Shown in pieces: positions 31,500 through 43,804 of a DNA stretch of 64,000 nucleotides. The notes beneath the pieces were generated by a model. The model worked only from the letters and a program-made list of their open reading frames with translations, was not told where the DNA came from and made no database searches. The first letter of the stretch is position 1. Each line of letters opens with the position of its first letter. Source of the stretch: Nannochloropsis salina CCMP1776 (Eukaryota > Sar > Eustigmatophyceae > Eustigmatales > Monodopsidaceae); NCBI GenBank assembly GCA_004565275.1, contig SDOX01000121.1, positions 1 through 64,000 on the forward strand. The letters are read 5' to 3'. Both the position numbers and the translations under genes were made by a program.

Positions 31500-34400
31500 A
31501 TGCGGGCGGCCAACGAGGAAGGGGAGGCGGACGACAATGCTCTCCTCCTAGCGGTTTCTCCTGCTCAAGCTAGAGGAGGAGCGGGGGCGGAGGGGGCATC
31601 CGGGGTGGCAGGAGGTGGGGCAGGAGGAGGGGGCGCTAGACCGCGCCGGGCCCTCAACCCCTCCCCATGCCCGCGGCTCGACACCTCCCTCCACCCTCTC
31701 CGGCGTTCCTCTCTATCCCCCGCCTCTTCCCGCTTCTCCTTTGTGCAGGTTTCACGAGGTGAGAGGAAACAAGTCAGGGTGGAAGGCCCACACGCTTCGC
31801 AAACAGTAACGCCTGGCTGACGCCGGTCCATGTCCTCTTTCTTCCACAGGGCCAGTCCTCCTCCACGCACGTCGCCGTCCCTTCCTCCGTCGGCTCTGCT
31901 CGCTCGTTTTCCTACTCATCCTTTCATTTTTCTCATCCTTGCACTGGATCTCGGACGGACCTTCCCTATCCTCCTTGCTGGGGCGGGCCCTGCTTGCTAG
32001 CGGGTGGTGGGAACCGCCGGCCTACATTGCAGAGGTAGGGAGGAGGGCGGGAGGGTGGAAGGGAAACAAGGAGTGATAGAGCGATTGAGACATCCGTCGA
32101 TTGTTGTGGTTGTGGTCGGAGCCGTTCTCCTCCCTTTCTCCACGACAGTCCCCTTTCTTCCCCTCGCGCCCAGTCTCGCCGCGCCACTCCCAGGGCTTTC
32201 ACCTATTAGGGTTAGGAGTAGGGTAGGGTTACCCCTAACAGTCCATCTCTTTGCTGCGCCCGCTCTTCCTCCTTTTACCCTCCTTACCCTCCCCGCTCTT
32301 TATCTCTCTCGCACCACTCCTCGGCTCCATGCTAACTTCCGTTCCTCTTCCCCTCGTCAGTGCCGGCCGCCTTCCTCCCAAGCCTCTACCATTCCCCCAG
32401 CCTCGCTCCCACGGGTTGTTTTCGCCTTAAATTTGAAGGACAACGCCCCTCTTATGCCTCACCTGCATGCCAAACTTCTGGAGGTCGGTGAAAGGATGGG
32501 CAGGAGGGGAAGGGAGGGAGAGGAAGAAAGGAGAAGAAGTGAAGGGGGGAAGGAGGGGAAGGTCTCGACCGGTGGCGAATTACCATACTCAGAGATCGCT
32601 TACGCGCTGTCGTCTTTACTCTTTGGTATTAAGGAGGCTGAGACAACGAGGGGACGAACGTGGAAATTAGGGTTAGGGTCAAATGTAGGGTCAGGGTTAG
32701 GGTCGGTATTAGGGTCGATTTTAGGGTTAGGGTTAGGGCTAGGGCTAGGGTAGGGTTAGGCTTAGGGTTAGGCTAGTATTAGAATGTCCCTCATTTCTAA
32801 GTCCCTCCAACTTCCCATTCCAGATGGTGGCATGGTTTTCCAACACCTCAGACGTCTACGTCTCCATCTATGAGAGCAACTCCCGGGACGGCACCGCCGA
32901 GGCGCTTGAGGCCTTGGACAAGGCGCTCCAGGCGAGAAGGCGGGAGAGGGAGGGAAGGAAGGCATGCGGGAGGAAAATGATACTGTGTAGACCAGCTCGG
33001 GCCGGGCAGGACCTCGGAATGATGAGGACTCAACATTTTACCCTCCACCGCTCCCTCCCTTCCTCCCAGGCCCGGGGCATTCCTCACACCGTGGTCACGG
33101 GCGGGAAGGAACCCTGGACGCGGGGTGACGACCGGATCACTTTCCTTGCCCGGATGCGAAACAAGGCCCTGGATCCGCTTTTCTCTCCGTGAGTCCAATT
33201 CCTTTTTTCCCCTTCTTCTCCTCCAACGAGAGGTTTCGTTGTCATTAGAAAGGCTGACCCTTTTCCCTTTCTTCCCTCCCTCCCTCCCTCCCTCCCTCCC
33301 TCCCTCCCTCCCTCCCGCTGCCCGTCATTCCCCTTTCCACTCCACCGCAGTGCACAGCAAGGCCGGCCTCCCTTTCACAAAATTGTCTTCATCAACGATG
33401 TTTTCTTCTGTCCCTGGCAGGTCCTGCGCCTCCTCTCACTCACCTTCCAAGGTACCACCTAAGTCCTCCCTCCTTCCCTCTCTTCTGGCTGTCCTCCTCT
33501 TTTTCTCTTTCCCTCTCCTTGCACTTCTTCTTCCTACTCGTGCTTTATTGGCATATTTTTCTTTCTTTCCATTCAATCTTGATTCCTTTGTATCTGTTTG
33601 CTCTTTCTCCCAGCGACTACCTTTCGTTCCCTCCCTCCCTCCCTCCCTCCCTCCCTCCCTCGCTCGCTCCCTTCCTGTCTCTACTTCCTGTGCAGGACCT
33701 CTCCTTCCCTTTCATTCAACACATTATTCACCTCCAATACCTGCGTCCTGCCCGTTCTCGTTATTTTCCCCTCCACGCCCCCTTTCTGTCCTTTTCTTCC
33801 TTCTTCCCTACCTCCCCCCTCTCGGATGCCTGCACTAGAGTCTGGCGGGGCCCACTGGGCGTGTGGGCTCGACTTCAAGAAGCCCTCCCTCCGAGACTCC
33901 GTCCTAAGGAGTCTCAGGTGCGGAGAAGGAGAACCAATCGAGGGGGAGCGGAGGGGAAAGGGGGGGCAGGGGGGGAGGTGAGAGGGCCTCAGAGCATGAC
34001 CCCGGGGCAGGAACGCATGTTCGAAATCCTTCTCTGGCTCTAACGACTGCACAAGCTCCCCTTTAGCTTCTCCCTCTCTTCCCTTTCACTCGCCCCCTCC
34101 GACCTAGGTCTCTGTATGTCGGCCCCCGCTTCTACGATATATGGGTGGCGCGTGACGTCGCGGGGGAGCGCTTCCAGGAGGACCCGCCCTTCGTCCTTCA
34201 TCCTCCCGGCGCGACAGGGACCAGGGGAGGGGGAGGCGGAGGGAAAGGGAGGGACGGAGGGCCGTTCCCGGTCTATTGCTGTTGGAATGGCTTGGCGGTG
34301 CTGGCGGCCGAGCCATTCTATCGGTGCGTGGGAGGGAAGAAGGGATCGAGACCCTCGAGTTGCCCCTCACTGCCTTGTTCATCACTGCTCACAATTTCCC

Positions 34401-35686
34401 CCCCCCTCCCTCCCTTCCCCCCTCCCTCCCTCCCTCCCTCCTTCAGGGGCCTCCGCTTCCGGTCGGCCCGACCCGCCCTCCCCATCCAGTCGGAGTGCTC
34501 CCTCCTCTGCGACGATTTCTGGGCGAGCGGCTTCGGGAAAGTGGTTGTGGACCCAGCCGTCGCCCTCGCCTACGACGTCCGCACCGACCTGGCCCTCCGG
34601 GTGGAAGAGGAGGCGCAGCCGCCCGCGCCCCTCCCGTTGCCAGTCCCTCCCTCCTTCCCGTCCTCCCCCCCGACCTCCGTCACGGCATGCTACCTCCAGG
34701 CGGGTCCGGGCAGGCGGGGGAAGCGAGTAGACTACTCCACGTGCAGGTTGGAAGGGGGGGGGAGGGGGGAGGGGAGGAGGAGTGGGGGATAAAGGTGGCA
34801 AGGCAGGGCCATAGACAAGGAAGAATGCGGGGCCGGGACAAGGGAGGGAGACGAGGAGGAATCGTGGGGTGTGTGGCGCATTGCTTTCCTCGGTGCAGGC
34901 TCTTTCCCTCTCCATTCCCCCCACAACCCACGTCGTCCCTGCCTCCCCTCCGCGCACAGCACTCGCCCGCCCTTGGCACACGCCCTGGCCATCCCCACCC
35001 AGCTCTGTCTACCTCCCCCCCCTCCCTCTCTCTCCCTCCCTCTCCCTCCCCCCGTCCTCCTCGGCATCCTGCCGTCTGCCGCCTCACACGGAGAGGCTCC
35101 TTTCCTCCGGGAGAGCCCCGCCTCGTCCTTATCATCCCATCGGGTACTCTTTAGTTCCTTTCCTCCTCCACTAAAGCGTCTTCCCCCCCATATATGCCTC
35201 CGCGCTCCCCCTCGCTTGGGCGCAGTCACTGCCCCTCATTCCCGGCCATATTCTCCTTCTTTCCCCACCCAGGCGTCCCTCCCCGCGTCCCTCCTCTCCA
35301 ACGTCCAATCCTGGAAGGAGATGCACCCGGCCCCCATTTTCTTCTTGCATCTTCTTGGGGAGGACGAAGCCGTCGCACAGCTGCTGGCAGTAAACGAAGA
35401 AGGGGGGGAGGGCGGGATGGAGGAAGGGCTTCGCGCCTGGCTGCCCCCCTTGCAGGCGGCGCTAGCACGGTAAGCAACCAAGCATGCGAAAGGGACACTT
35501 GTCACAATTGTTCGGTACTTGATTCGCAGTCCTCACTCCCCATCCCGTGTCTCGCGGCTCTGGCAGTACCCCCCCGTCCCCGGCACGTCGACAGGCGATG
35601 GGCTTCGGACTCTTGCTCCTCACGCAGGAGGAGGACAGCAGCGCGCGGGGGCGAGAATTGCGAGGCAGGAGAGGCGTGCTGATTGA
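31500..35686 (+). CDS. CAP59-type (GT69) glycosyltransferase, type II membrane protein
   Basis: Exon 1 31500-31758 and exon 2 31850-32034 join in phase and place a membrane anchor (LCSLVFLLILSFFSSLHWIS) after a basic RRRPFLRR, as in a Golgi type II enzyme. Later exons give VVFALNLKDNAPLMPHLHAK, WFSNTSDVYVSIYESNSRDG, HKIVFINDVFFCPWQVLRLL, WACGLDF, RFYDIWVARDVAGERF, VYCCWNGLAVLAAEPFY and LRFR...QSECSLLCDDFW. They end with SGFGKVVVDPAVALAYD. These are the conserved blocks of Cryptococcus CAP59/CMT1 mannosyltransferases. The donor and acceptor sugars are unknown; a wall or secreted-polysaccharide role is inference. The intron at about 32942 would use a GC donor (cag|gcgaga), but its sequence is also open in frame. 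The C-terminus is either at 35473 or, with one more splice, at 35686. Confidence 0.82.
32206..32240 (+). repeat. Interstitial telomere-like repeat, intron 2 of GT69 gene
   Basis: A short degenerate block, TTAGGGTTAGGAGTAGGG then TAGGGTT followed by ACCCCTAAC, inside the intron after the membrane-anchor exon. It holds TTAGGG units on the + strand, the reverse of the chromosome-end array, plus a short inverted tail. Confidence 0.7.
32666..32780 (+). repeat. Interstitial degenerate telomere repeat, intron 3 of GT69 gene
   Basis: About 115 bases made of TTAGGG and variants (TTAGGGTC, CTAGGG, TCAGGG, TTAGGC). It lies in the intron before the WFSNTSDVYVSIYESNS exon, with G-rich units on the + strand, opposite to the terminal array. 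Confidence 0.88.
33272..33316. repeat. (CCCT)n microsatellite in intron
   Basis: About eleven CCCT units near the 3' end of an intron in the GT69 gene. Similar tracts recur at 33627-33665 and 34424-34443, each just upstream of an acceptor. Confidence 0.85.
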
Positions 35687-37205
35687 CGTCACTCAGGAGG
35701 CACTGCGATCCATTGAGTGTGTGCTAGGGGCTCCAATGCAGCCCAATCAAGGAGATAAAGGAGACGGGGTCCTCTTGCAAGAAGGCCAAGACGTCCGGCG
35801 CACCTTCGATGGAGGGCAGGATGGCAGTGAAGCAACGAATTTGGGGGGGAGAGATGAGTTGATGCACAAGGTCTGGTCGGTGGGACGAGGATCCCTTCTA
35901 TTTTCCAACCTGCACTCACCTGGAACTCGGGCTTTCATGGAGAGGTGGATATTAAATTGGTGCAATGAGTCACATTAATGGACGAACGGGGCATGTATCA
36001 TAGGACAACGGCGCATCTTGGCCGGTGAATAATATATGCAGGCGTAACGTGTTAAAAAATATTTCTAGAGGTTCACCGGAGAAAGAAAAATCTCTCGAAA
36101 TGCTTCATCAGGAACTTTAAAAGGCACATTTAATCGACCAAATGTCACACTCTTTCAGCAAGAAGAACCATTTGAAAGAAAACCTCATAATTTAGTGAAA
36201 TGTCACCCCGTTTTTCTGTTCAACGCTTTCGCGGCGGCTCTTTTTTGGTGTTTATTTCTCTCGGCGTTCGGTTTTCTTGCTGGAACGAAGGTGTTATTCG
36301 AACAGTCTTAACATTTCCGTCTACATGGTCATATTTGAAGGCTCTAAAACCCCTCAAACAAAATAACAATTCATAACCATTGACACACTGCCCCCCCCCC
36401 CCGAAAAAAAGTTGTTTTCTTGCGTCGATTCTACGAGTCGGCATCTCAGCCCGCACGACGCGTTCTGTGGTACCCGAAAAGTGGTACGTGAGCTAATGCA
36501 GGCCCCGGCCCACGCTTACTTCCCCCGTTCAATACGTCTTGATGTCCAGTGCACGTGCATAAAGTCGTCCCACGGGGGATTTGTACGCTGCGTTACAGTA
36601 CAGCATTGTGCGACCTCGCGTGATTTCCCTTTATAGCCTGCAATCAAAGTTTTCGACGGCATCTTGAAGTATACTCTTATGCCTGTACGGGCATACAGCC
36701 GACCGCGGATTGCCCGGCGTCTGGCCACGCAATTGGTAGAAATACTTTCACTTCTTCTTGGTACAGGCAATTTTTACGTGGAGGATGGGAGTACGGATTT
36801 TGATTCGTCGTCCAGCTTTAAAAGTGAGCTGTTCAGAAGCAGCACTGTGAGAAAAAGTCGAGTGTCAGGGAGCCTCATGTCAACCAAGGGAGCCTTGTGG
36901 CCCCGATGGGGATGCTTGTCCCCTTAGATACTTGTCGTGATTGAAGGGTGGCGAGTGTATGTGTTTTGTTTTGTACCAAGGGTCACTTGGATAGAAGGTA
37001 ACACGAGGAAGCGTCCTTTCTTCTTCAAGCATCTCAGCAATTCTTAATGCGTGTATCACAAAATTCAAGAACGCCCGAAACAAAAATTAGAGACAGAGAA
37101 TGCATGAAGAAGCAGTATGATTGCTACCTGAAAGGAAATTAAGACAAGACGCCTATGTTCTTACGTTCCCACATCCAACATTAGGACGGCTTCGCCTCAC
37201 GAGGT
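35687..37205. other. Intergenic, no gene recognised
   Basis: About 1.5 kb between two plus-strand genes. An AT-rich centre with a poly-C run (about 36392-36402) is flanked by unsupported short frames. The 3' end should contain the promoter of the ankyrin gene at 37206. No RNA genes or repeats of note. Confidence 0.45.
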
Positions 37206-39586
37206 ATGGCAGACCCTCCTGGGCGCCCCCCGCCCTCTCCTACAATGTCGCAGCGCCTTCTGGGAAAGGAAAAGCGGCATTCGGCCATACACTCAGCTGC
37301 GGAGCGTGGCGATCTGGAGGAAATAAAGGCGGCCGCGATACTAGATTCGAAAGTAGTCAACCTCAAAGGACACATGGGAGTAAGTGAGCTTTGTGGCGGG
37401 TAGCGGGTCACTGAGGGACGGGCGGACATTGTGATACATCAATAGGCCGAGGGTGGGGAGTGAGGAAAGGGAAGAGTTGTGCCGTGCTTGCCGAGCTCAT
37501 GCGCGGTCTTCTTTCTCTCACGCCACCACAGCGCACGCCCCTCATGTGCGCCGCGCGATGGGGTCAACTTCAGGCCGTCCAGGTAGGGGGACGAAACTGG
37601 GGTGTGGGGTGGAACGTGGTCATTGCCTCACATATGTCTCTCCTTCCCCATCTTCTGTCCTCCCCTCGGTCTCAGCTTCTCCTCTACCTCGGCGCCCCCG
37701 TGGAGGAGACAGACGTCGCCAACCGGACCTGCCTCCAATGGGCGATCCAGTACGGACGCATGGAGGTTGCCAGATTCCTGCTCCGGCACGGCGCCAACCT
37801 TGAGCACGTGGATGCTGCGGGGATGACGGTGAGAAGGGAGGGAGGGAGGGAGGGAAGGAGGGCATGCGGGGGGGAGAGTGGCGGGGGTCAAAGGCGCGGG
37901 CGGCGGTCTGTCGTTCGGGAGGGCGTCTCACCCCTTCCCTCTATCTCCTCCATCAGCCACTGCACTACGCCGTCAGCTACCTCCAGTCCGAGGCCGTCAA
38001 GATGCTGCTGGCGCTCGGTGAGTCTCTGCCCCTCCCCTTCTCCCTCCCGCCCTCCCTTCCCCCCTCCCTCCCCCCGGCCGTCCAGTGTCGTCTACAGTGT
38101 CCCAGACACCGGGAGTGCCCGAAGCCCCCTTGACACCTTTCTCATCGATGCCTCCCCACCCCCTCCTCCCCTCTCTCTCGACCTCGCCTTCAGGGGCGTC
38201 CCCCTGTCGTAAAAACGTCAACGGCGCCACTCCTCGCGCCCTCCTGGCTCGTCGCGCCGCCGTGACTGCCGAGGTGGGAGTCATCGAGGTCCTGCTACAG
38301 GTAGGAGGGGGAGGCAAAAAAAAGAGAGCAAGGCCATGGAAGGCGCGAGCGGAGAGAAGGCAGTCGGCAGCTGATCCATCCGGCATCCGTGCCGCCGCGG
38401 CTCACGCAACCCTCCTTTGGAAACCATCCCCTCCCCCTTCCCACCTTGTCCCCCTCCCCCTTCCCACCTTGTCCCCCTCCCTTCCCGGCTTGGAACCCGC
38501 AGGAGGCCGAAGCCACGCAGGAGCTGGAGAAGGGATCCGCCCCCCCCCGCACGCCCCTCCCTTTGACCCCGCCTATTGCCCTCCCTTCCTCCTTCCCCAC
38601 CACGGCTTCTCTCTTAGACAGCCCCGCCCCCGAAGGAGACTACCCATCGCACCATCCAGCCCGCACGCGTAAAAACACTGCTCTCTTCTTGGCTCCCCCC
38701 GCGCCCGCCAGCGTTCCCTTGTCCATGCTCTCGCCCCCGCCCTCGAAAATTCCCAGGCTCCTCTCTCCACAGCCGCCGCCACGCCAAGGGGCGCCGGGAG
38801 GGAGCAGGGAGGCAGGCGGGGCGGAGATGACGTCCATGTGGATGTCGACGGATGAATCCTTTCACCTAGAGCCGAATGCGATGACCATGGACGGTGAGGG
38901 AGGGAGAGAAGGAGGGTGGGAGGCAGGGAGGGAGGGCAAGGGGGCCGGTAGGGCATCGAGATACAAGAGCACCTCGTCGGTAAAGGTGATGTTTGTGTAA
39001 GAGCCTCTCACGTTGCTCCCTCTCGGCTTGCTCCCTCTCGACGGCTTGCCCTTCCTCTTTCGTGACCGACGTCGGTCCACTTTCCCTCCCTCCCCATTCC
39101 TCCAGCCGCCCATGCCAGCTTCGGTGTAGGGGACCCCGGCATGGTGGAGTCCTGCTACTCAGGTTAGGGAGGAAAGGGGGAGGTCTGGAGGGAGGTTGAG
39201 GAAGGGAAAGGGAGAGGGCGGACGATCTGTACTCACGGTGTCTTTCTCCTTGCTTACACGAGACAGAGGCGGATTCAGGCGCGGAACGTGGCTACCAGGG
39301 AGCAGGCGGCTCAGAATGGCAGCCTTACACCCCGGCCTTGCCCTGGTCGAGCAGTTGGCAGCAGGAGCAGCGCCCAAAACCTTCGCACAGCTCGTACAGT
39401 AGTTCAAACAGCATACAGGGAAACCAGGCTTGTAGCCTTCCCTCCTTGGGGCGTACTTGTGGACCGGGAGGAGGGAATCCGTCGCCCACCGCCCACGCGC
39501 TCGACCCAGTGGGCGGTGTGTCCTATCAGGAGGTGTGTGATGACCTGGACGGTCTGAAAGATCTGGCGGAGCTCTTCGACGCCTGA
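37206..39586 (+). CDS. Ankyrin-repeat protein with low-complexity C-terminus
   Basis: The start at 37206 gives MADPPGRPPPSPTMSQRLLG; a second ATG lies 13 codons on. The first exon ends after KGHMG (GTAAGT donor). Further exons give RTPLMCAARWGQLQAVQ, LLLYLGAPVEETDVANRTCL, QWAIQYGRMEVARFLLRHGA, PLHYAVSYLQSEAVKMLLAL and ATPRALLARRAAVTAEVGVI, making four to five ankyrin repeats. A Ser/Pro-rich region without domain signature follows, then an acidic end (CDDLDGLKDLAELFDA) before the stop at 39584-39586. It has no membrane span or catalytic domain, so it is probably a soluble scaffold. Introns show G-rich starts and C-rich ends. Confidence 0.78.
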
Positions 39587-40236
39587 GGGGGGGGCAGGCC
39601 CGATCCCGTCGAGGACGGTGTGGCCAGATCTGGTGTCACCGCAGGCGGTGGGACGCTGGTGTCTGGATGAAAGCAAGCGAGGGTCGTGGAAAGGGAGCGG
39701 CTTTAGACGCTCGAATCAGGGGCAGGCCCGAATCTTTAGGGAGCAGGACTGGCTTCGGACAATGCGCCTCTTGGCATAGGGTGGGGTCCACGGCTCGGCA
39801 TTTTTCGGTGACAGATTATTTGACGCACGAAGTTTTTATAAATGCTTGGGGAGACGTCAAGGCGTGTGGGAACGATTCCGCGTGGGCAGCCAGGGTTGGG
39901 ACGGGGATTGAAGACCGACAGCTTTAAAAGGGAGGAATGTATCGCCCTCCGGTGTGGTCGAGCGTACGCATTCTTGACGGGGGAAACGCGTCAAGACCAA
40001 AAGAAGCAATTGCACGATTTATCGAGACGCGACAGCAACGGAGCTGGATTCAGGACGATCCTTACATTCCTTCCACTTCTTTTGAATCTAGGCGCGACAG
40101 CACGCCCAAGACGTGCTATATTTGACCTTCCGCCTACAGGCGACAAGGGCCAGAGAGAGGTCGTCCGACCCAAGCCTGCAGAATCTCTCTTCTCCCTGCC
40201 CATCCGAGACAAGCGCTGCACGAGCACGTCATGTCC
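39587..40236. other. Intergenic between convergent genes
   Basis: 3' flanks of the ankyrin gene (+) and the DTW-domain gene (-). Short frames on both strands are without support. Nothing else seen. Confidence 0.45.
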
Positions 40237-41747
40237 CTAGCTGTGCAGGGCGAACGGGCCCGAGGGAGGGTGGGAAAGAGGGCGGGAGGGAGGACGGGAG
40301 GGAAAGGCAGGGAGACCTTGGGTGTAGAGGTTCTCGACGTACCCCTCCCGCTCACGCCGGTGGCGCACCGTGGCCGGGTCCATCAAGGAGAGCTGCATGG
40401 CGTTGGCGGCTTGCACGCCACGAAGGACTGCCTGTGGGGGAGGCGGGGCCGAGGGGGATGGAGACGGGTCATGCTCCCTTCCCGCGAGGCTGGGCCGGTG
40501 ACGCTCGCACAAGAAGCCAGCAAGTCCAACCCCTCCACCGACCCAACATGGCTTCTGTCGCCCTCCCCTTCCCTCCTTCCCATTCTACCTGTGCCACAAC
40601 CTCTCCCCCTAGCCAGTGGAGGGCGAGCGCAACGGCCTCTGCGGTGCTCCTCGCTCCCTTCCTGACCAGATCGGCAGGCCCTTTGCGGACCGTGAAGACG
40701 GGGGGCATGCCAGCCCACGCCAGCTCCTCCCTAGAAACCTCTTCACCCCTGACATGTTCCAAGGCCTGGGGTCCAGGCTGGGTGAAAGATGGGAGGGAGG
40801 GAGGGAAGGAGGGAGGGAGGGAGGGGGAGAAGGAAGGAGGGAGGGGCAGGCGCACCTTCGGCAGCGCCTGCAGGAGCTTGCTGCGCGCGTACATGCGTCG
40901 GACGGATTCCCACGTCCCATCGAGCACAACCAGAGTCAACGGCTCTTGTCCCCCCAGGTTCCCACCCTCCGCCTCTCCTTCTCCTCCCTCGCGTCCCTCC
41001 CGGTCCCCCCCTTCAGGTAACCCCCTCTCCCGCAAAAACACGCGCACGTCCTTGGCTTCCTCGGCCGGGTAGAGCACCAGGCTTCCCTTGTCCCGCAATG
41101 CCCGCACTATCCGCCTGTCTTTCAATCCGTCCACGCCCTTGCTGGAGCACTCGACCACACACAGCCCTCCACCACTCTCAGGGGAGACCGACTCCCTCTC
41201 ACGCCGCCACAGCTCCCCTGAAGAGGCTTTCCCCCCTCTATTTGAATACCCTGCCTCCCGCAGGCCCTGCGTTTCTCCTTTAATTACCGCCTGTAGGATG
41301 GGCACGGTGCAAGTCACGGGGTTGCTACGTGCCTCCGCGGTGTGCTGGAGCACCAGGAGGGAGACATGGGGGGGCAGTGCAAGGAGACGTGGGGGCAGCG
41401 ACGAACATAGGCATACCCGCAAAGGACGACGGCATCGCTAGCGTGTCGTGCGACAGATGAAGTCGGTAGGGTTGCAAGGGAAATGGGTCCCAAAAAGGTT
41501 TAATTAAGAGAGGGAGGGAAAGGGGAGAGAGAGGGGGGACAGAGAGGGAGCAGGTCAGGAAACTAGCTAGGCAAGTAAAATGCAGTAAAGTGACAGAAAA
41601 TGGGAATGATTGCCGTCAGGGTATGATTACAAGCACTGGACTTGCTACCTTGCATGACTGTCGCTGTTGAGGCAAGCTGCAGATGTCTTGGAAGGTGCAA
41701 GCCGGCAGCGGCCACCCGCCTCCGGCCCCCTCCCACTCGTCCTGCAT
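40237..41747 (-). CDS. DTW-domain tRNA-uridine aminocarboxypropyltransferase
   Basis: Family enzymes (bacterial TapT, human DTWD1/DTWD2; EC 2.5.1.25) transfer the 3-amino-3-carboxypropyl group of SAM to a uridine in tRNA (acp3U). Four in-phase exons (41649-41747, 40856-41437, 40601-40765, 40237-40431) give 346 residues. The short first exon supplies QSCK, and splicing to CRRPLRVCLCSSLP recreates the family's N-terminal Cys cluster C-x2-C-x6-C-x-C (Cys32, 35, 42, 44). The signature DGTW lies at about 206-209, in VVLDGTWESVRRMYARSKLL, and the C-terminal part has EAVALALHWLG. A charged insert sits between the first beta strands. No targeting peptide is evident. The start ATG at 41747 is the first in the frame, and about 290 bases separate it from the next gene's start. 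Confidence 0.9.
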
Positions 41748-42034
41748 CTTACCACCCTATGTTACAGGCATCTCGAGAACTTCTCCGCGGTATCCCGTCC
41801 CTCATGCATTGATGTGGATATTGCTGCCAACCGTGTTCGCAACCCTGGGTGCCGGTGGAGAGTGTGGAGGGAGTGTGTTCAGGCTGAAATTCACCGGCAT
41901 GACGGAACGCCGCCTGCTCCTTGAACTTTCCTCTCCCTTTCTCCGACCTCGATCCTGTTGGATTGGCCCCATTTTCATTTCAGCCTTCGGGCCGGACTCT
42001 TCTTTATATATGAACAGGTCATACATATCGACCA

Positions 42035-43062
42035 ATGGAGGCCAGTCAGAAGCCTGCCATGGTCGTCATAGACCTGGGGAAGCCTGCGGTCATCCAAGAG
42101 GCAGCAGGCACCGGGGAGGGAAAAGAGCAGGAGGAGCAAATTAGCATGAGTCAAACCATGGCAGGATATTTGCATACAACGAACAAGCCAGTAAAGGCCA
42201 CACTATGGGGTTTCCGGGTGGCAGGTAGGCAGAGAAATTGGACTGACAAAACGGGGTATTGAGAGGGACGGGTGCTTACCATGGCGTGATAGGGACGGTC
42301 CGGAAAAAGAATGTTGTTGAGTTCTCGCCAGCATTTTCTTCCTCACAAACGCATTGCTTCCTTCGCTCATCCGCTCCCACTCTTCTATGGCACAGGCGTC
42401 CTCCTAAAGCTTACCACTCTCCTGCTTCTCGCCAGCGCGGGTCTTCTGTTCTGGTCCTCCACCATGAGCCGAAGCCATGTAATCGTCAGTGTGTGCATCG
42501 CCATTGGTCTCTTCTGTCTCCTCGGAAGTATCCTCTCGGTATGCTCACGCTTTTTTGATGGACCTGGACCTTTCCTGTCTTTTCAACCCTCTTTCCCTTC
42601 AACTCTCCTTTTGATTTCGTTTCAAAAAAGGCACGGCTTTCAGCGATTGTTCACCTTTGAATCCTTTTTTCCTCCAAGTGCTACGGAGTCTTGACTTTGG
42701 CAGGCTACCGAGCAATGTTGAAGAGGGTCAGTCGGGGCCTTGAGCGAGGTAAGGGAAAGGCTGGGAGGGGGTGACCGAGAGTCACGGGCCCATGCGATCC
42801 GTGTCCTGGTCTCTTCTTCTCTCATCCCGATTCCTCAATACCAGGCCACCACGTGGTGACGCGGGCGGGCGAGGGGGAGAGTGTGGGAAGTCTGGCGGGC
42901 GAGCTGGTGGGCGAGGCCGGGGTTCTGGGGACGGTGGGAGGGAGGGTGGTGCAGATGCTTGGGGTGGGCGGGAACGGGGGCGCAGAAGCGGAGAAGGGGA
43001 GCGGGTGCCCACCGCGACATGGAGCCGGGGGGGGAGGGGGAGGTAGCTGGGGGACAGGTTGA
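42035..43062 (+). CDS. Small multi-span membrane protein of unknown function
   Basis: Four exons join in phase. Exon 1 (42035-about 42222) reads MEASQKPAMVVIDLGKPAVI and ends TLWGFRVAG. Exon 2 reads VLLKLTTLLLLASAGLLFWS and VIVSVCIAIGLFCLLGSILS. Exon 3 reads CYGVLTLAGYRAMLKRVSRG. Exon 4 reads HHVVTRAGEGESVGSLAGEL and ends with a Gly-rich tail at the stop at 43060-43062. It has two to three membrane spans with a soluble glycine-rich C-terminus. I do not recognise the family. It is divergent from the DTW gene, sharing a roughly 290-base promoter region. Confidence 0.65.
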
Positions 43063-43804
43063 AGGCATATACGAGGCGGAAGCGGCTATCATCGCAAGTA
43101 AAAGAAAAGGCTCTTCTTTGATTTGAAGATGTGTGTACACTACACGGCGGTGGAGGGCTTGGAGAGGAATCGGTCCATGGGGTCGGCCCATGTGGAAGAT
43201 TGGGAGGGGCTAGGTGTGAATAAGAGGGATGGGAGACCGGGAGCGGTGGAAGAGCCGAGAGGTGGGTCAATGAAAGAGTGCTGGATATGAAAGAGACAGT
43301 GTGAAGTAGAGGGGTGCGTTGAGGGAATGACGCCTTGTATTCACAAAGAGGAAGACCAGAAGGAGGAAGATGGGAGAGGGTTCAAGAGGAGGGATATGGA
43401 GTATGTGTGACGTCGTGAAAAACTCAAGGGGATGAAGTGGCTGTAAAGCAACGCGTGTGAAAGAGTGTGGCTTGCTGACTGGAGAGAGTCGTTTTTGTTT
43501 TTAATTAGCTTGCCGTGTGTGGGCTTAGACTGCGCACACACGTTTCTCACTGGGGCTCAATTCAGAAACGGATTAAAGCTCTCTATGTCGTGGCCAAAAT
43601 TGTGAAGTGTCTTGTCGTCATACATGATCGACACCTTTTTTCATCCCTGCACTCCCTTCACTCCTCTCAAGGCCCCGTTGACCTAGCGCCCGTCCCACCC
43701 CACCCCTTCATTGCATTCCAATCCCTCCCGTCCACCCTCCCACCTTCCCTCTTCTTCCTCCCCTCTCACCTCCCTCCCATCTCGCCCTGCGTGCTGACAT
43801 ACCT
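43063..43804. other. Intergenic between convergent genes
   Basis: 3' flanks of the small membrane protein (+) and the NT-C2 gene (-). No gene, repeat or RNA recognised. Confidence 0.45.

Noticed and set aside
31460-31530. GGTTCGAACC word resembling a tRNA B-box
   Set aside because: Flanking bases do not form a 5-bp T stem or an acceptor stem, no A-box lies at the right distance, and the start codon of the GT69 gene is inside the candidate.
36392-36402. Poly-C run taken as a possible regulatory element
   Set aside because: Simple homopolymer in an intergenic stretch with no conserved partner motif.
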